Below are positions 41,754-50,434 of a stretch of 64,000 nt of DNA, piece by piece; the stretch's first letter is position 1, and every line of letters begins with the position of its first letter. The position numbers were made by a program, and so were the translations under genes. Source of the DNA: JALYQB01 sp035640155 (GTDB taxonomy: Bacteria; Actinomycetota; Actinomycetes; Mycobacteriales; Pseudonocardiaceae); contig DASQWR010000240.1 in the NCBI GenBank assembly GCA_035640155.1, positions 1 to 64,000 on the forward strand, written 5' to 3'. The notes beneath the pieces were generated by a model. The model was not told the origin of the DNA. It saw nothing but the letters and a program-made list of their open reading frames with translations, and searched no databases.

Positions 41754-41807
41754 CCAGGATCCTCCATCCGGCCAGGATCCTCCATCCGGCCAGGATCCCC
41801 CAATCCG
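41754..41807. repeat. 18-bp tandem repeat, three copies, between divergent genes
   Basis: CCAGGATCCTCCATCCGG is repeated exactly twice, with a third, diverged copy. The array lies 8 bp upstream of the YihY ATG, in the control region shared with the helicase gene. It could be a repeated protein-binding site or simple slippage. Confidence 0.85.
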
Positions 41808-41922
41808 ACCGTTCGTACTCGGCAAGCGCTCGGACCGGTGTCGCTGCGAGCCGGCCGCCCGATGTGCTGGGACCGGTTAGGGTGGACGCCCGCACCGGCC
41901 TGAAAGGAGCGCATCGCTGCCC

Positions 41923-43650
41923 GTGTCCCGCCCCGCCGAGACCGCCGCCTTGCCCACCCGGATGCCCGCGACCCCGGCGCAGCGACCGCTGCGTCGCTGG
42001 CAGCGTCGCGCGCTGGCCCGTTACCTGGCCGCCGCCCCGCAGGACTTCCTCGCGGTCGCGACCCCGGGGGCCGGCAAGACCGCTTTCGCGCTGCGGGTGG
42101 CTGCCGAGCTGCTGGCCGACCTCACCGTGACCGCGATCACCGTTCTCACCCCCACCGAGCACCTCAAGCACCAGTGGGCGGCTGCCGCCGCCGAGGTCGG
42201 AATCGCGCTGGACCCGGACTTTCGCAACACCGCGGGGGCCACCTCGGCGGACTACTCCGGCGTCGCGGTGACCTACGCGCAGGTGGCGGCGCACCCGGTG
42301 CTGCACCGCGCGCGCACCGAGAGTCGCCGCACCCTGGTCATCCTCGACGAGATCCACCACACCGGCGACGCGCGGTCCTGGGGCGAGGCCGCCAGGGAGG
42401 CGTTCACCCCCGCCGTGCGCCGGCTGGCGCTGACCGGGACGCCATTTCGCAGCGACGACACGCCCATCCCGTTCGTGACCTACGAGCCGGGGCCCGACGG
42501 CCTGCCGCGCTCCGCGGCCGACCACTCCTACGACTACGCCGACGCGCTCGCCGACGGGGTGGTGCGCCCCGTGGTCTTCCTCGCCTACTCCGGTGAGGCC
42601 CGGTGGCGCACCAGCGCAGGAGAGGAGTTCTGCGCCCGGCTCGGTGAGCCGCTCACCGCCGAGCACACCAGCCGGGCCTGGCGCACCGCCCTGGATCCCC
42701 GCGGGGAGTGGGTTCCCGCGGTGCTGGCCGCCGCGGACACCCGGCTCACGCAGGTGCGGGCCGGCGCCATTCCCGACGCGGCCGGGCTGGTCATCGCGAC
42801 TGACCAGCGCACGGCCCGCGCCTACGCCGCGCTGCTGCACCGGGTGACCGGCCGCGAGCCGGTGCTGGTGCTCTCCGACGAGCCCGGCGCCTCCGGTCGG
42901 ATCGCGGAGTTCGCCGAGTCTGACGAGCGCTGGATGGTCGCGGTGCGGATGGTCTCCGAGGGCGTGGACGTGCCCCGGCTCGCGGTCGGCGTCTACGCCA
43001 CCGCGGCGTCCACCCCGCTGTTCTTCGCCCAGGCCGTGGGCCGGTTCGTCCGCGCCCGGTGCCCTGGGGAGACGGCCACGGTGTTCCTGCCCAGCGTCCC
43101 GGTGTTGCTGGAGCTCGCCAGCCAGCTCGAGGTGCAGCGCGACCATGTGCTCGGCCGGCCGCACCGGGAGCAGGAGGGCTGGGACGAAGCGCTGCTCGCG
43201 CAAGCGAACGCCCAGCGCGACGAGCCGGGAGAGCAGGACCGGGCGTTCACCTCGCTGGGCGCCGACGCCGAGCTGGACCAGGTGATCTACGACGGTTCCT
43301 CGTTCGGCACCGCGGCGTTCGCCGCCTCCGAGGACGAGCAGGAGTACCTCGGGCTGCCCGGTCTGCTGGAGCCGGAGCAGATGCGGGCACTGCTGCGCCG
43401 CCGCCAATCCGCACAGCTCGACGCGGTCGCCGAGCGGGCACTGACGCCGTCGCGGGCCTCGACCGTGCGGGAGCGCCTGACCGCGCTGCGCAAGGAGCTC
43501 AACACCCTGGTCGCGATGGCTCACCACCGAACCGGAAAGGCACACGGCGCGATCCACCACGAGATCCGCACGGCGTGCGGTGGGCCCCCGACCGCGATGG
43601 CGACCGCGGAACAGCTCGAGGACCGGATCGCCCACCTCCGCCGTTCATGA
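41923..43650 (+). CDS. Superfamily 2 DEAD/DEAH-box helicase
   Basis: The 575-residue helicase has motif I TPGAGKTA, motif II DEIHH, motif III LTGTPFRSDD, motif V MVSEGVDVPRL and motif VI QAVGRFVRAR. It resembles the RecG/UvrB-like type III-restriction-type SF2 subgroup. No nuclease or methylase domain is attached, and no restriction genes flank it, so it is probably a stand-alone DNA or RNA helicase of actinobacteria. GTG/ATG starts near 41923 are compatible (the product begins SRPAETAALP). Confidence 0.9.
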   Translation: MSRPAETAALPTRMPATPAQRPLRRWQRRALARYLAAAPQDFLAVATPGAGKTAFALRVAAELLADLTVTAITVLTPTEHLKHQWAAAAAEVGIALDPDFRNTAGATSADYSGVAVTYAQVAAHPVLHRARTESRRTLVILDEIHHTGDARSWGEAAREAFTPAVRRLALTGTPFRSDDTPIPFVTYEPGPDGLPRSAADHSYDYADALADGVVRPVVFLAYSGEARWRTSAGEEFCARLGEPLTAEHTSRAWRTALDPRGEWVPAVLAAADTRLTQVRAGAIPDAAGLVIATDQRTARAYAALLHRVTGREPVLVLSDEPGASGRIAEFAESDERWMVAVRMVSEGVDVPRLAVGVYATAASTPLFFAQAVGRFVRARCPGETATVFLPSVPVLLELASQLEVQRDHVLGRPHREQEGWDEALLAQANAQRDEPGEQDRAFTSLGADAELDQVIYDGSSFGTAAFAASEDEQEYLGLPGLLEPEQMRALLRRRQSAQLDAVAERALTPSRASTVRERLTALRKELNTLVAMAHHRTGKAHGAIHHEIRTACGGPPTAMATAEQLEDRIAHLRRS

Positions 43651-43658
43651 GCCAACGG

Positions 43659-43841
43659 TCACGGCTCCAACGAGCGTCCGATGTCCTTGACGGGCAGCAG
43701 CAGGTGCAGCGGATCCGTCGGGGACTCCAGGAACTCGGCCTGCGCCAGGTAGAACCGCCGCGCCGAGTCGTCCCGTGAATGCACCAGCAGCGCGCGGATG
43801 CCCACGGAGTCGGCGAGGCCCACAGTTCGTCTCAGCGCGAC
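43659..43841 (-). pseudogene. C-terminal remnant of a GNAT acetyltransferase (toxin-type)
   Basis: About 58 codons before the stop read LADSVGIRALLVHSRDD..., RRFYLAQAEFLESP and TDPLHLLLPVKDI. This is the C-terminus of GNAT acetyltransferases of the TacT/AtaT toxin type. Upstream on this strand the similarity stops at about 43841, where the glutamine synthetase-like gene begins. The acetyl-CoA-binding core (Q/RxxGxG/A) is therefore missing and no antitoxin is visible. It is a truncated leftover of a toxin-antitoxin pair. Confidence 0.7.
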
Positions 43842-43875
43842 TAACCTGATACCCCGACGAGGACCGGAGGGCGTG

Positions 43876-45234
43876 ATGGCCGACGCAGCCGCACTGGGTA
43901 AGGACCTCGCCGCGGCCGGGGTGTCCGGAGTGCTCGTCACCTGGTCCGACAACAACGGCATCCCGCGCGCCCGGATCGTCCCGGTGGCGGCGCTGTCCGA
44001 TGCCGCGGAGCGGGGCGTGGGTATCACCACGCTGTTCGCGGTCTTCGACACCCACGACGCCATCACCTTCGCCCACCCGGACCTGTCCACTCCCTCTGGC
44101 GACGTCCGGCTGATCCCGGTGCTCGAGCGGGTCACCCGGCTGGCCGGGCAGCCGGCGCTCGCCTGGGCGCCCGGGCGGCAGGTCGCGGCGGACGGCTCGT
44201 CCTGGCCGTATGACCAGCGCGGTGTGCTCGAAGCCCAGGTGGAGCGCGCCGCCGAGCTCGGTTTCGAGCTGCGAGCCGGCTACGAGATGGAGTTCGTGCT
44301 CGGCAACGAGGATGCGGGTCCGGCCGGGAGCGTGGATCCCGCACATCCCGGCCCCGCCTACAGCCCCCATGCGCTGCTGGCCGTCGACGAGTTCGTCGGG
44401 GCACTGCTGGCCGACCTGGCCGCGAACGGCGTGCCGGTCAACCAGCTGCACGCCGAGTTCGGGGTGGCGCAGGTCGAGGTGAGCATCGCCGCCAGCGACC
44501 CGGTCACCGCCGCTGACCGGCAGCTGCTGGCTCGCCAGACGATCCTCGCAGCTGCCCGGGCCCACGGGCTGCGGGCGAGTTTCGCGCCACTGATCACCGT
44601 GGAGGGGGTGGGCAACGGCTGGCACCTGCACACCTCGATCTGGCGGGACGGGGAGAACCTGCTCGCGGGGGACGCGACCAGCGGGCCGACCGGTGAGGGC
44701 GCCGGCTATCTCGCCGGATTGCTGCGGGACCTGCCCGCTCTCGCCGCGATCACCGCACCCAGCGTTCCGTCGCTGGCCCGGCTGCGGCCCGGGTACTTCG
44801 CGGGCGCCTACCAGTTCTGGGGGGTGGAGAACCGGGAGGCGGCGCTGCGCTACGTGCCCGGCTCGCAGCTGCTGGGCGCGGACCACGCCAACGTCGAGCT
44901 CAAGGTCTCCGACGCGTCCGCGAACCCCTACCTCGCGCTGTCCGTGGTTCTCGCGGCCGGGGTTGCCGGCCTGCAGGACAAGGCCGAGCTGCCGGAGCCG
45001 ATCCAGAGCGACCCGGGCACCTGGAGCGAGGAGGAACGCTCCCGGCACGGACTGGTGCGGCTGCCCAACAGTCCGCAGCAGCGGGAGGAGGCACTGCTGG
45101 GAAACGAGCGTCTCCGCGCGGTGCTCGGGGACGAGCTGCTCGGCGCGTTCCTCGCCGTCCGGCGCTCGGATGCGGCGTGGGCGGCCGAGCGCAGTGCGGA
45201 GGAGGTCGTCGTCGCACACCTGTGGCGGTACTGA
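43876..45234 (+). CDS. Glutamine synthetase-like enzyme (GlnA3/GlnA4 group)
   Basis: The 452-residue protein belongs to the glutamine synthetase fold. Metal and substrate motifs are visible: YEMEFVLGNE, NQLHAEFGVAQVEVSI, NGWHLHTSIW, QFWGVENREAALR and the C-terminal LKVSDASANPYLALSVVLA. It lacks the adenylylation loop of the main GlnA. It may gamma-glutamylate an amine, polyamine or other amino compound. ATG 43876 with GGAGG at 5 bp is chosen (GTG 43873 precedes it). The GNAT remnant overlaps its leader on the other strand. Confidence 0.88.
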   Translation: MADAAALGKDLAAAGVSGVLVTWSDNNGIPRARIVPVAALSDAAERGVGITTLFAVFDTHDAITFAHPDLSTPSGDVRLIPVLERVTRLAGQPALAWAPGRQVAADGSSWPYDQRGVLEAQVERAAELGFELRAGYEMEFVLGNEDAGPAGSVDPAHPGPAYSPHALLAVDEFVGALLADLAANGVPVNQLHAEFGVAQVEVSIAASDPVTAADRQLLARQTILAAARAHGLRASFAPLITVEGVGNGWHLHTSIWRDGENLLAGDATSGPTGEGAGYLAGLLRDLPALAAITAPSVPSLARLRPGYFAGAYQFWGVENREAALRYVPGSQLLGADHANVELKVSDASANPYLALSVVLAAGVAGLQDKAELPEPIQSDPGTWSEEERSRHGLVRLPNSPQQREEALLGNERLRAVLGDELLGAFLAVRRSDAAWAAERSAEEVVVAHLWRY

Positions 45235-45269
45235 CCGACGGTGACGGCGCGGGCGCCAGTGACAGCGTG

Positions 45270-46145
45270 ATGGCCTGGCCCGATCTCGTGGGACGGGTCG
45301 TTCCGCTGCCCGGAGCCCGCATCCTGCTCAGCGTCCGCCAGGCGGAGCTCCCGCAGCAGGACGAGCTGTGCGGTCCGTTCTGCGCGTTGCTGGCACTGCG
45401 GACGGCAGGGGTGCGGCCGGTGCCGGACACCGCGCCGCTGGACCAGGAGGTGGTGGCGGCAGCGGCCGGGACGGTGCTCTCGGCGCCACCCCGCCCGGAC
45501 TCGCTGCCCCCGGGAGAGCCTGGCCTGGGAGTCCGCCGTCCGCTCCCGCAGGCGGCGGACGCCGCGGACGCCGGGACCTCTGCACCGGGACTGGCCCGGG
45601 CCGTGGGCCGGTTGTCCGGTGGCCGGCTCGCTGCGGTGCCCGCATCCGGACCGTGGACACCGGGTCGGCTGCGCAGCCTGCTCGACCTGGTGACACGCCG
45701 CCTCGCGGACACCGCTGTCACGGTGCTCGCGAACATCGCCACCGGTGAGCTGTGGGACCCCCGCGCCGGCACCGCCGAGCTGGCCCGCCATCTCGACACC
45801 GGAGCGGACGCGTTCGGGCCTCCCATGCGCTGGCGGGTGGGGCACTTCGCGACGCTCGCGGGGATGCTCACCGGCCCGGCCGGCTCGCTGGTGCTCGTCG
45901 CGGACAGCTACCGCTCGCTGGGCCGGGACGGGCTGCACCTGCAGCCGGTGTCCCGCTTGGCCGCCGCGCTGAACCGGGACGGTCTGGCGCCTGGCGGTGT
46001 GCTGCTGGTGGTCCCGGCCACCCGGCGGCTCGACGCCGCGGACATCGTGACCACCGCCGGGCTGCGCACCGCACTGTGGGACAACGGCAGCCCGGACGCT
46101 GCGGCCGACTCGGGCCAGCCTCCCGAGCAGGTCACCACCGCATAG
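45270..46145 (+). CDS. Conserved actinobacterial protein, possible papain-like fold
   Basis: The 291-residue protein has LPQQDELCGPFCALLALRTAGV near the N-terminus, MRWRVGHFATLAGML in the second half and LVLVADSYRSLG after it. The order Cys, His, Asp is that of C39/papain-like hydrolases. I think this is the family annotated DUF6885, but cannot check. No signal peptide is evident. The start is uncertain (GTG 45225 overlapping the previous gene, GTG 45267, ATG 45270). It follows the glutamine synthetase-like gene closely and may be cotranscribed. Confidence 0.6.
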   Translation: MAWPDLVGRVVPLPGARILLSVRQAELPQQDELCGPFCALLALRTAGVRPVPDTAPLDQEVVAAAAGTVLSAPPRPDSLPPGEPGLGVRRPLPQAADAADAGTSAPGLARAVGRLSGGRLAAVPASGPWTPGRLRSLLDLVTRRLADTAVTVLANIATGELWDPRAGTAELARHLDTGADAFGPPMRWRVGHFATLAGMLTGPAGSLVLVADSYRSLGRDGLHLQPVSRLAAALNRDGLAPGGVLLVVPATRRLDAADIVTTAGLRTALWDNGSPDAAADSGQPPEQVTTA

Positions 46146-46212
46146 GGGCCGCTGGAGATGCCCTCCGAGATCACCTCGCCGTCGCGGAGGATCCGGTACT
46201 AGCGTCACGACG

Positions 46213-47424
46213 GTGAGCTACGACGTGGTGCCGGTGCGGGCGCAGTACCCGGCCCTCGGGGACGGGCGAGCCTGGCTGGACGGGGCGGCGGGCACCCAGG
46301 TGCCCCAGGTGGTGATCGACGCGGTCTCCGACACCTACCGGACGGGGGTGTCCAACCAGGGTGCCCCCTTCGAGGCCAGCGCCCGAGCCTCCGGCCTCGT
46401 CGCCGAGGCCCGGCAGGCCGTGGCCGACCTCGTCGGCGTGTCCGAGCCGCGCGGGGTGGTGCTGGGTCCGACCATGACCGCGCTCACCTACCGGTTCGCG
46501 GCCGCGCTGGCCCCCTCCTGGCGTCCGGGCGACGAGATCGTGCTCACCCAGCTCGACCACGACGCGAACGTCCGGCCCTGGGTGCAGGCCGCCGAGCGGG
46601 CCGGTGCGACGGTGCGGGTGGCCCGGGTGGACTCGACCACCGGTCAGCTACCCGCGGCCGAAGTCGTCGACCTCATCGGCCCCCGTACCCGCCTGGTGGC
46701 GCTCACCGCCGCGTCCAACCTCATCGGTACCCGGCCGGACGTCGCCACGGTGTGTTCCGCGGCCCGAGCGGCGGGTGCGGTGAGCTACGTCGACGGGGCG
46801 CACCATTGCCCACACACCCACGTGGACCTCGCCGCGCTGGGTCCCGACCTCTACGCCACCAGCGCCTACAAGTGGACCGGCCCGCACCTCGCCGCGGTGG
46901 TGGCCGCGGACCCCGCGGTGCTGGAAGGTCTGCACCCCGACACGCTGCTGCCTTCGCCGGGCACTGTGCCGGAGCGGTTCGAGCTCGGCACCAACCCGTT
47001 CGCCGCACTGGCCGGGCTGGTGGCGGCGGTCGACCACCTCGCCGGACTCGACCCGGCGGCCACCGGCACCCGTCGGCGGCGGTTGGGCGTGTCGCGGACC
47101 GCGGCCGGCACGCACCAGGATCGGCTCGGGCAACGGATGCTCGACGGCCTGCTGGGTATGCCGGGGGTGGCCGTGTTCGGTCCCCTGGCAGAGCGCACCC
47201 CCACCGCCTACTTCCGTCTCGAGGGCCTTGCCCCCGCCGACGTGGCGACCGAGCTCGCGGCTCGCGGGATCAACTGCTGGAGCGGGTACGCCTACGCCTG
47301 GGAGCTCGCCGGGGTGCTCGGGCTGCGCGACACCGGCGGCGGGGTCCGGGCGAGCGTGAGTCACTACAGCGACGATGGCGACGTGGACCGGCTGCTCGCG
47401 GCCGTCGCCGAGCTGGCCGGCTGA
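46213..47424 (+). CDS. Cysteine desulfurase-like aminotransferase class V
   Basis: The 403-residue PLP enzyme starts at GTG 46213. Its PLP-binding Lys is in TSAYKWTGPHLAAV, the phosphate- and ring-binding segments are LTAASNLIGTRPDV and VSYVDGAHHCPHTHVDL, and the N-terminus is YLDGAAGTQ-like (AWLDGAAGTQVP). It belongs to a SufS-related subfamily distinct from the Suf/Isc enzymes, and no Fe-S assembly genes are near. It may act on a cysteine derivative or another amino acid. Confidence 0.85.
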   Translation: MSYDVVPVRAQYPALGDGRAWLDGAAGTQVPQVVIDAVSDTYRTGVSNQGAPFEASARASGLVAEARQAVADLVGVSEPRGVVLGPTMTALTYRFAAALAPSWRPGDEIVLTQLDHDANVRPWVQAAERAGATVRVARVDSTTGQLPAAEVVDLIGPRTRLVALTAASNLIGTRPDVATVCSAARAAGAVSYVDGAHHCPHTHVDLAALGPDLYATSAYKWTGPHLAAVVAADPAVLEGLHPDTLLPSPGTVPERFELGTNPFAALAGLVAAVDHLAGLDPAATGTRRRRLGVSRTAAGTHQDRLGQRMLDGLLGMPGVAVFGPLAERTPTAYFRLEGLAPADVATELAARGINCWSGYAYAWELAGVLGLRDTGGGVRASVSHYSDDGDVDRLLAAVAELAG

Positions 47425-47519
47425 CCGGGCACAGCGGCTGACCCCACACAGCGGCCGGGGCAGGACCTGGTGGGCCCGCCCCGGCCGGAGTCGGTGATCG
47501 TAGGGAGGTGATCGGAGGG

Positions 47520-47705
47520 TCAGATCTCCCCGGCCTGGATGTCCGCCGAGATCTCCTTCAGCTTCGGCTCGTGCTCGCGGCCGTGGTGACCGCAGAAGAG
47601 CAGCTCACCACCGGAGGGCAGCACGGCCCGGACGCGGGCAGCTGCCCCGCACCGGTCGCAGCGGTCGGATGCGGTCAGCTCGGGGCGAGTGAGCGTGCTG
47701 GTCAT
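47520..47705 (-). CDS. Small zinc-ribbon protein (DUF7455-like)
   Basis: The 61-residue protein has one CxxC (DRCDRCGAAARVRAVL) and a C-x2-H-H segment (LLFCGHHGREHEPKL), giving four zinc ligands. It is common in actinobacteria next to sigma factor genes and is sometimes annotated DUF7455. ATG 47705 has GGAGGGA upstream. It lies alone, with 262 bp separating it from the divergent EamA gene. Confidence 0.85.
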   Translation of the reverse strand: MTSTLTRPELTASDRCDRCGAAARVRAVLPSGGELLFCGHHGREHEPKLKEISADIQAGEI

Positions 47706-47967
47706 GGCGACTCCCTCCGTCCTGGTCCGGTCGTGCGACCGCACCGTCGAACCGGCTGCGACCACCGCGGCTGCGGTGCTCACAGCGGCCGTGACCCGGC
47801 CAGGCCGGGTGGTAATCCCTCGACCCAGCGAGCAGGTCATGGGATCCACTTTTACAGACGTACCGCCTCCCCGCCTGTGTTCCCGCCGAAATTTGCTGCC
47901 CGTCACGTCTTCGTAGCGCAACCGCAACCTTGTCCGAGCCGCACCCGGACGGGGCATCATCGAGGCG

Positions 47968-48867
47968 ATGAACACGCTGCGCACCCGTCTACCGGCGCTC
48001 GGTGTCCCCGCGCCGGCGCTGTTCGTGCTCGGTGGCAGCTCGATGTACCTCGGTGCCGCGGTCGCCGTCCTGCTGTTCGACCAGCTGAGCCCGTCCGCCG
48101 TGGCGTGGCTGCGGATGCTAGGCGCCGCGCTGGTGCTGCTGGCCTGGCGCCGGCCTCGGCGGCGCGCCTGGCGCGGCCGGCGACTGCTGCTGACAGGCTG
48201 CTTCGGCGCGGTCACGGCGCTGATGAACGTCGCCTTCTACGAGGCGATTGCCCGCCTGCCGTTGGGCACGGCGGGGGCGATCGAGTTCTGCGGGCCGGTG
48301 GCGGTGGCGGCGTTCGGATCGCGCACCGCGCGCGACGTCGTGGCGCTGGTGCTGGCCGGTGCCGGGGTCGTGCTGATCGCCGATGTCCAGCTCGCCGGCA
48401 GCCCCATCGGGTTCGTCCTCGCGCTGGTCGCCGCCGCGTTCTGGGCGGCCTACATCGTGCTCGGCACGCGGGTCGCGACGGGGGGCAACGGCCTGGACGA
48501 CATGACCGTCGGGTTCGTGGTAGCGGCGGTGCTGCTCAGCCCGCTCGCCGTGGGGGCCGGCCCGGTCTGGGAATCGCCGACGTTGCTGCTGCTCGGGATG
48601 GGTGTCGGGCTGCTGTCCACGGCTGTGCCGTACGCGCTGGACCAGGTGGTGCTCCGCCGCGTCGGGCAGGCCCGGTTCGCGCTGCTGCTGGCGTTGCTGC
48701 CGGCCACCGCCTCGGTGGTGGGGTTGCTCGTGCTCGGCCAGACGCCCCGCCCGCTGGAGGCGCTGGGCATCCTGGCGGTCATCGCCGCGGTGGCGGTGGG
48801 GCGTCGGACAACGAGCTCGGCACGGGCTATGATGTCACGCCGCTTCAGATACCCGCGTGCCTACTGA
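47968..48867 (+). CDS. EamA/RhtA-type membrane transporter
   Basis: The 299-residue protein has ten predicted membrane helices in two EamA repeats. Family cues are FYEAIARLPLGTAGAIEFCGPVAVA and ALDQVVLRRVGQARFALLLALLPATASVVGL, typical of the RhtA threonine/homoserine exporter subgroup. The probable role is efflux of amino acids or similar compounds. ATG 47968 is clear. No neighbour suggests a substrate. Confidence 0.87.
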   Translation: MNTLRTRLPALGVPAPALFVLGGSSMYLGAAVAVLLFDQLSPSAVAWLRMLGAALVLLAWRRPRRRAWRGRRLLLTGCFGAVTALMNVAFYEAIARLPLGTAGAIEFCGPVAVAAFGSRTARDVVALVLAGAGVVLIADVQLAGSPIGFVLALVAAAFWAAYIVLGTRVATGGNGLDDMTVGFVVAAVLLSPLAVGAGPVWESPTLLLLGMGVGLLSTAVPYALDQVVLRRVGQARFALLLALLPATASVVGLLVLGQTPRPLEALGILAVIAAVAVGRRTTSSARAMMSRRFRYPRAY

Positions 48868-48945
48868 GATCGTTGCCGGTCACGCTGTGGACGGGCATCC
48901 GGGGCGGCTGCGGACGCGGTGGTTGGGCCACCGTGGACGAGACGG

Positions 48946-49413
48946 TCAGCTGAACGTCCAGCGTGTGGGGGAGCCAGTGAAGTCGGCCTCCCGCAGCGCG
49001 ATCACTACCCGCGGTGGCACCCGGACGGTGGAGTTGACGTTCGGGTTGAGGAAGTCGACGCCGAGGTCGGTGCCGTACTTGGCGTTCGACGCGTCGAGGA
49101 AGGCCGCGATCAGGCCGGGGTCGAGCACCACCTCGGCGATCCCCTGCAGCAGCACCGGCTGCTCGGCATCCTCGGTGGTCAGTGCGCAGCGCGGCTGGTG
49201 CGTGAGGTTGCGCATCTTGCGGGACTGCCCGCCACCAGAGAACCACAGCGCACCGTCGAGCCAGGCACCCCACACCGGCATCGCGTGCGGCTGCCCGTCC
49301 GGGCTGACGGTGGCCAGCCAGTAGTTCCGCGAGCCGGTGAGCTGCTGCACGGCCCAGGACCACGGCAACAGGCCGCTGCCCTGCTCGGCCGGCAGCATCC
49401 CGTATCCTGGCAT
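48946..49413 (-). CDS. Pyridoxamine 5'-phosphate oxidase-like flavin/F420-binding protein
   Basis: The 155-residue split-barrel protein contains NYWLATVSPDGQPHAMPVWGAWLDGALWFSG and a middle NLTHQPRCALTT, typical of FMN/F420-dependent oxidoreductases of the PPOX family. It may reduce a ligand or bind heme; the substrate is unknown. ATG 49413 is favoured; ATG 49398 is an alternative. It lies 35 bp from the DUF1707 gene on the same strand, downstream of it. Confidence 0.82.
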   Translation of the reverse strand: MPGYGMLPAEQGSGLLPWSWAVQQLTGSRNYWLATVSPDGQPHAMPVWGAWLDGALWFSGGGQSRKMRNLTHQPRCALTTEDAEQPVLLQGIAEVVLDPGLIAAFLDASNAKYGTDLGVDFLNPNVNSTVRVPPRVVIALREADFTGSPTRWTFS

Positions 49414-49448
49414 CGACGGCCTGCTGGTGGAGCTGGGTTCCTGGCCGG

Positions 49449-50078
49449 TCACCAGTGCCGCCAGCGGTGGCCCGCGCTGATCGCGCGCACATGGCGGCGG
49501 GCATCGGCGAGGGAATCCCTGGATGCCTCCGTCGGCACCCGCCACACGTCGATCCCACCCATGATCGACACTGCCTGGATCCGGATCACCGGCGCGCCCG
49601 GCCGGGCTGGTGCGCCACCGCCGTGCTGGTCGTTGCCGCCGAACAGCGCGAACCCGTCGACCTGTACCTCGACGCCCTCGGGCAGGTAGATGTCCTGTCC
49701 GCCCATCACGGCGACCGCGTTGATGGTCAGCTCGCCGCCGTCGAGTTCGGCGTGCCGCAGGTCGAGCTCGTTGCCGCCCATCACCGTGATCGAGTTCAGC
49801 CGGCGATCAAGCCGGCTCCGGCCGGTGATGTCCGCGCCGCCGAACAGCGAGACGAGCCAGCGACGGGGCACCGGCCGCGCGGGGGATGGGGTGTCCAGCG
49901 CGGGCAGGTCGGCGGTGACCCTGGCCAGCTCGGCGGCAGAGGTAGCCCGGTAGCTGTCCTGGGCGCGCTCGTCGAACTCGGCCAGTGTCAGATGTCCGGC
50001 ACCGATGTGCTCGGTGAGCCGGGCAATGGCGGCGTCCCGCTGCTGGTCGGTGGGTGGAGGCTCGGGCAGGTCGCTCAC
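49449..50078 (-). CDS. DUF1707 and LiaF-like C-terminal domain protein
   Basis: The 209-residue protein begins with DUF1707 (QQRDAAIARLTEHIGAGHLTLAEFDERAQDSYRATSAAEL). A LiaF/YvqF-like parallel-beta C-terminal domain follows (SLFGGADITGR..., VMGGNELDLRHAELDGG..., AVMGGQDIYLPEGVEVQVDGFALFGGN in order). There is no transmembrane helix. Such proteins are thought to sense envelope state or modulate two-component signalling. The GTG 50078 start is about 90 bp from the antitoxin remnant on the other strand. Confidence 0.87.
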   Translation of the reverse strand: MSDLPEPPPTDQQRDAAIARLTEHIGAGHLTLAEFDERAQDSYRATSAAELARVTADLPALDTPSPARPVPRRWLVSLFGGADITGRSRLDRRLNSITVMGGNELDLRHAELDGGELTINAVAVMGGQDIYLPEGVEVQVDGFALFGGNDQHGGGAPARPGAPVIRIQAVSIMGGIDVWRVPTEASRDSLADARRHVRAISAGHRWRHW

Positions 50079-50167
50079 TCGGTCACGGTAGCGCGGCGAG
50101 GGGGTCGCCGAGCGCGGAAAACGTTCGACTAACCAACCCCACCCGTCCTGCTGCTACCATGTAGCAC

Positions 50168-50434
50168 ATGGACAGCATCGGTGTGCGGGAGCTGTGACAG
50201 TACGCCAGCCGCTACCTGGTGCGGGTGGCGGCTGGCGAGACGGTGCAGATCACAGATCGTGGCCGGCCTGTCGCCCGCCTGGTGCCACCCGCGATCGATA
50301 GTTGGGACGAGCTGATCGCTACCGGCAGGGTACTGGCGCCTGAGGAGCCCGGTGACCTGCTCGATGAGGCGCCGTTGGACCAGCAAGTACCTGCTTCGGC
50401 GTGGCTGACCAAGGCCCGCGAGCACGAGCGGTGA
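50168..50434 (+). pseudogene. Phd/VapB-type antitoxin gene with a premature stop
   Basis: The frame from ATG 50168 reads MDSIGVREL, then TGA at 50195-50197, then QYASRYLVRVAAGETVQIT and DRGRPVARLVPP. This is the complete Phd/YefM-type antitoxin DNA-binding domain with a CGA-to-TGA type change at codon 10. The remainder, through EHER, ends at TGA 50432-50434 inside the toxin start (GTGA). Re-initiation at GTG 50219 could give a 71-residue product without the first strand. The gene is probably inactive. Confidence 0.8.

Noticed and set aside
41746..43635. Long N-terminal extension of the YihY frame, antisense to the helicase
   Set aside because: The YihY family begins at ATG 41745 with a good ribosome site; the upstream part is antisense noise.
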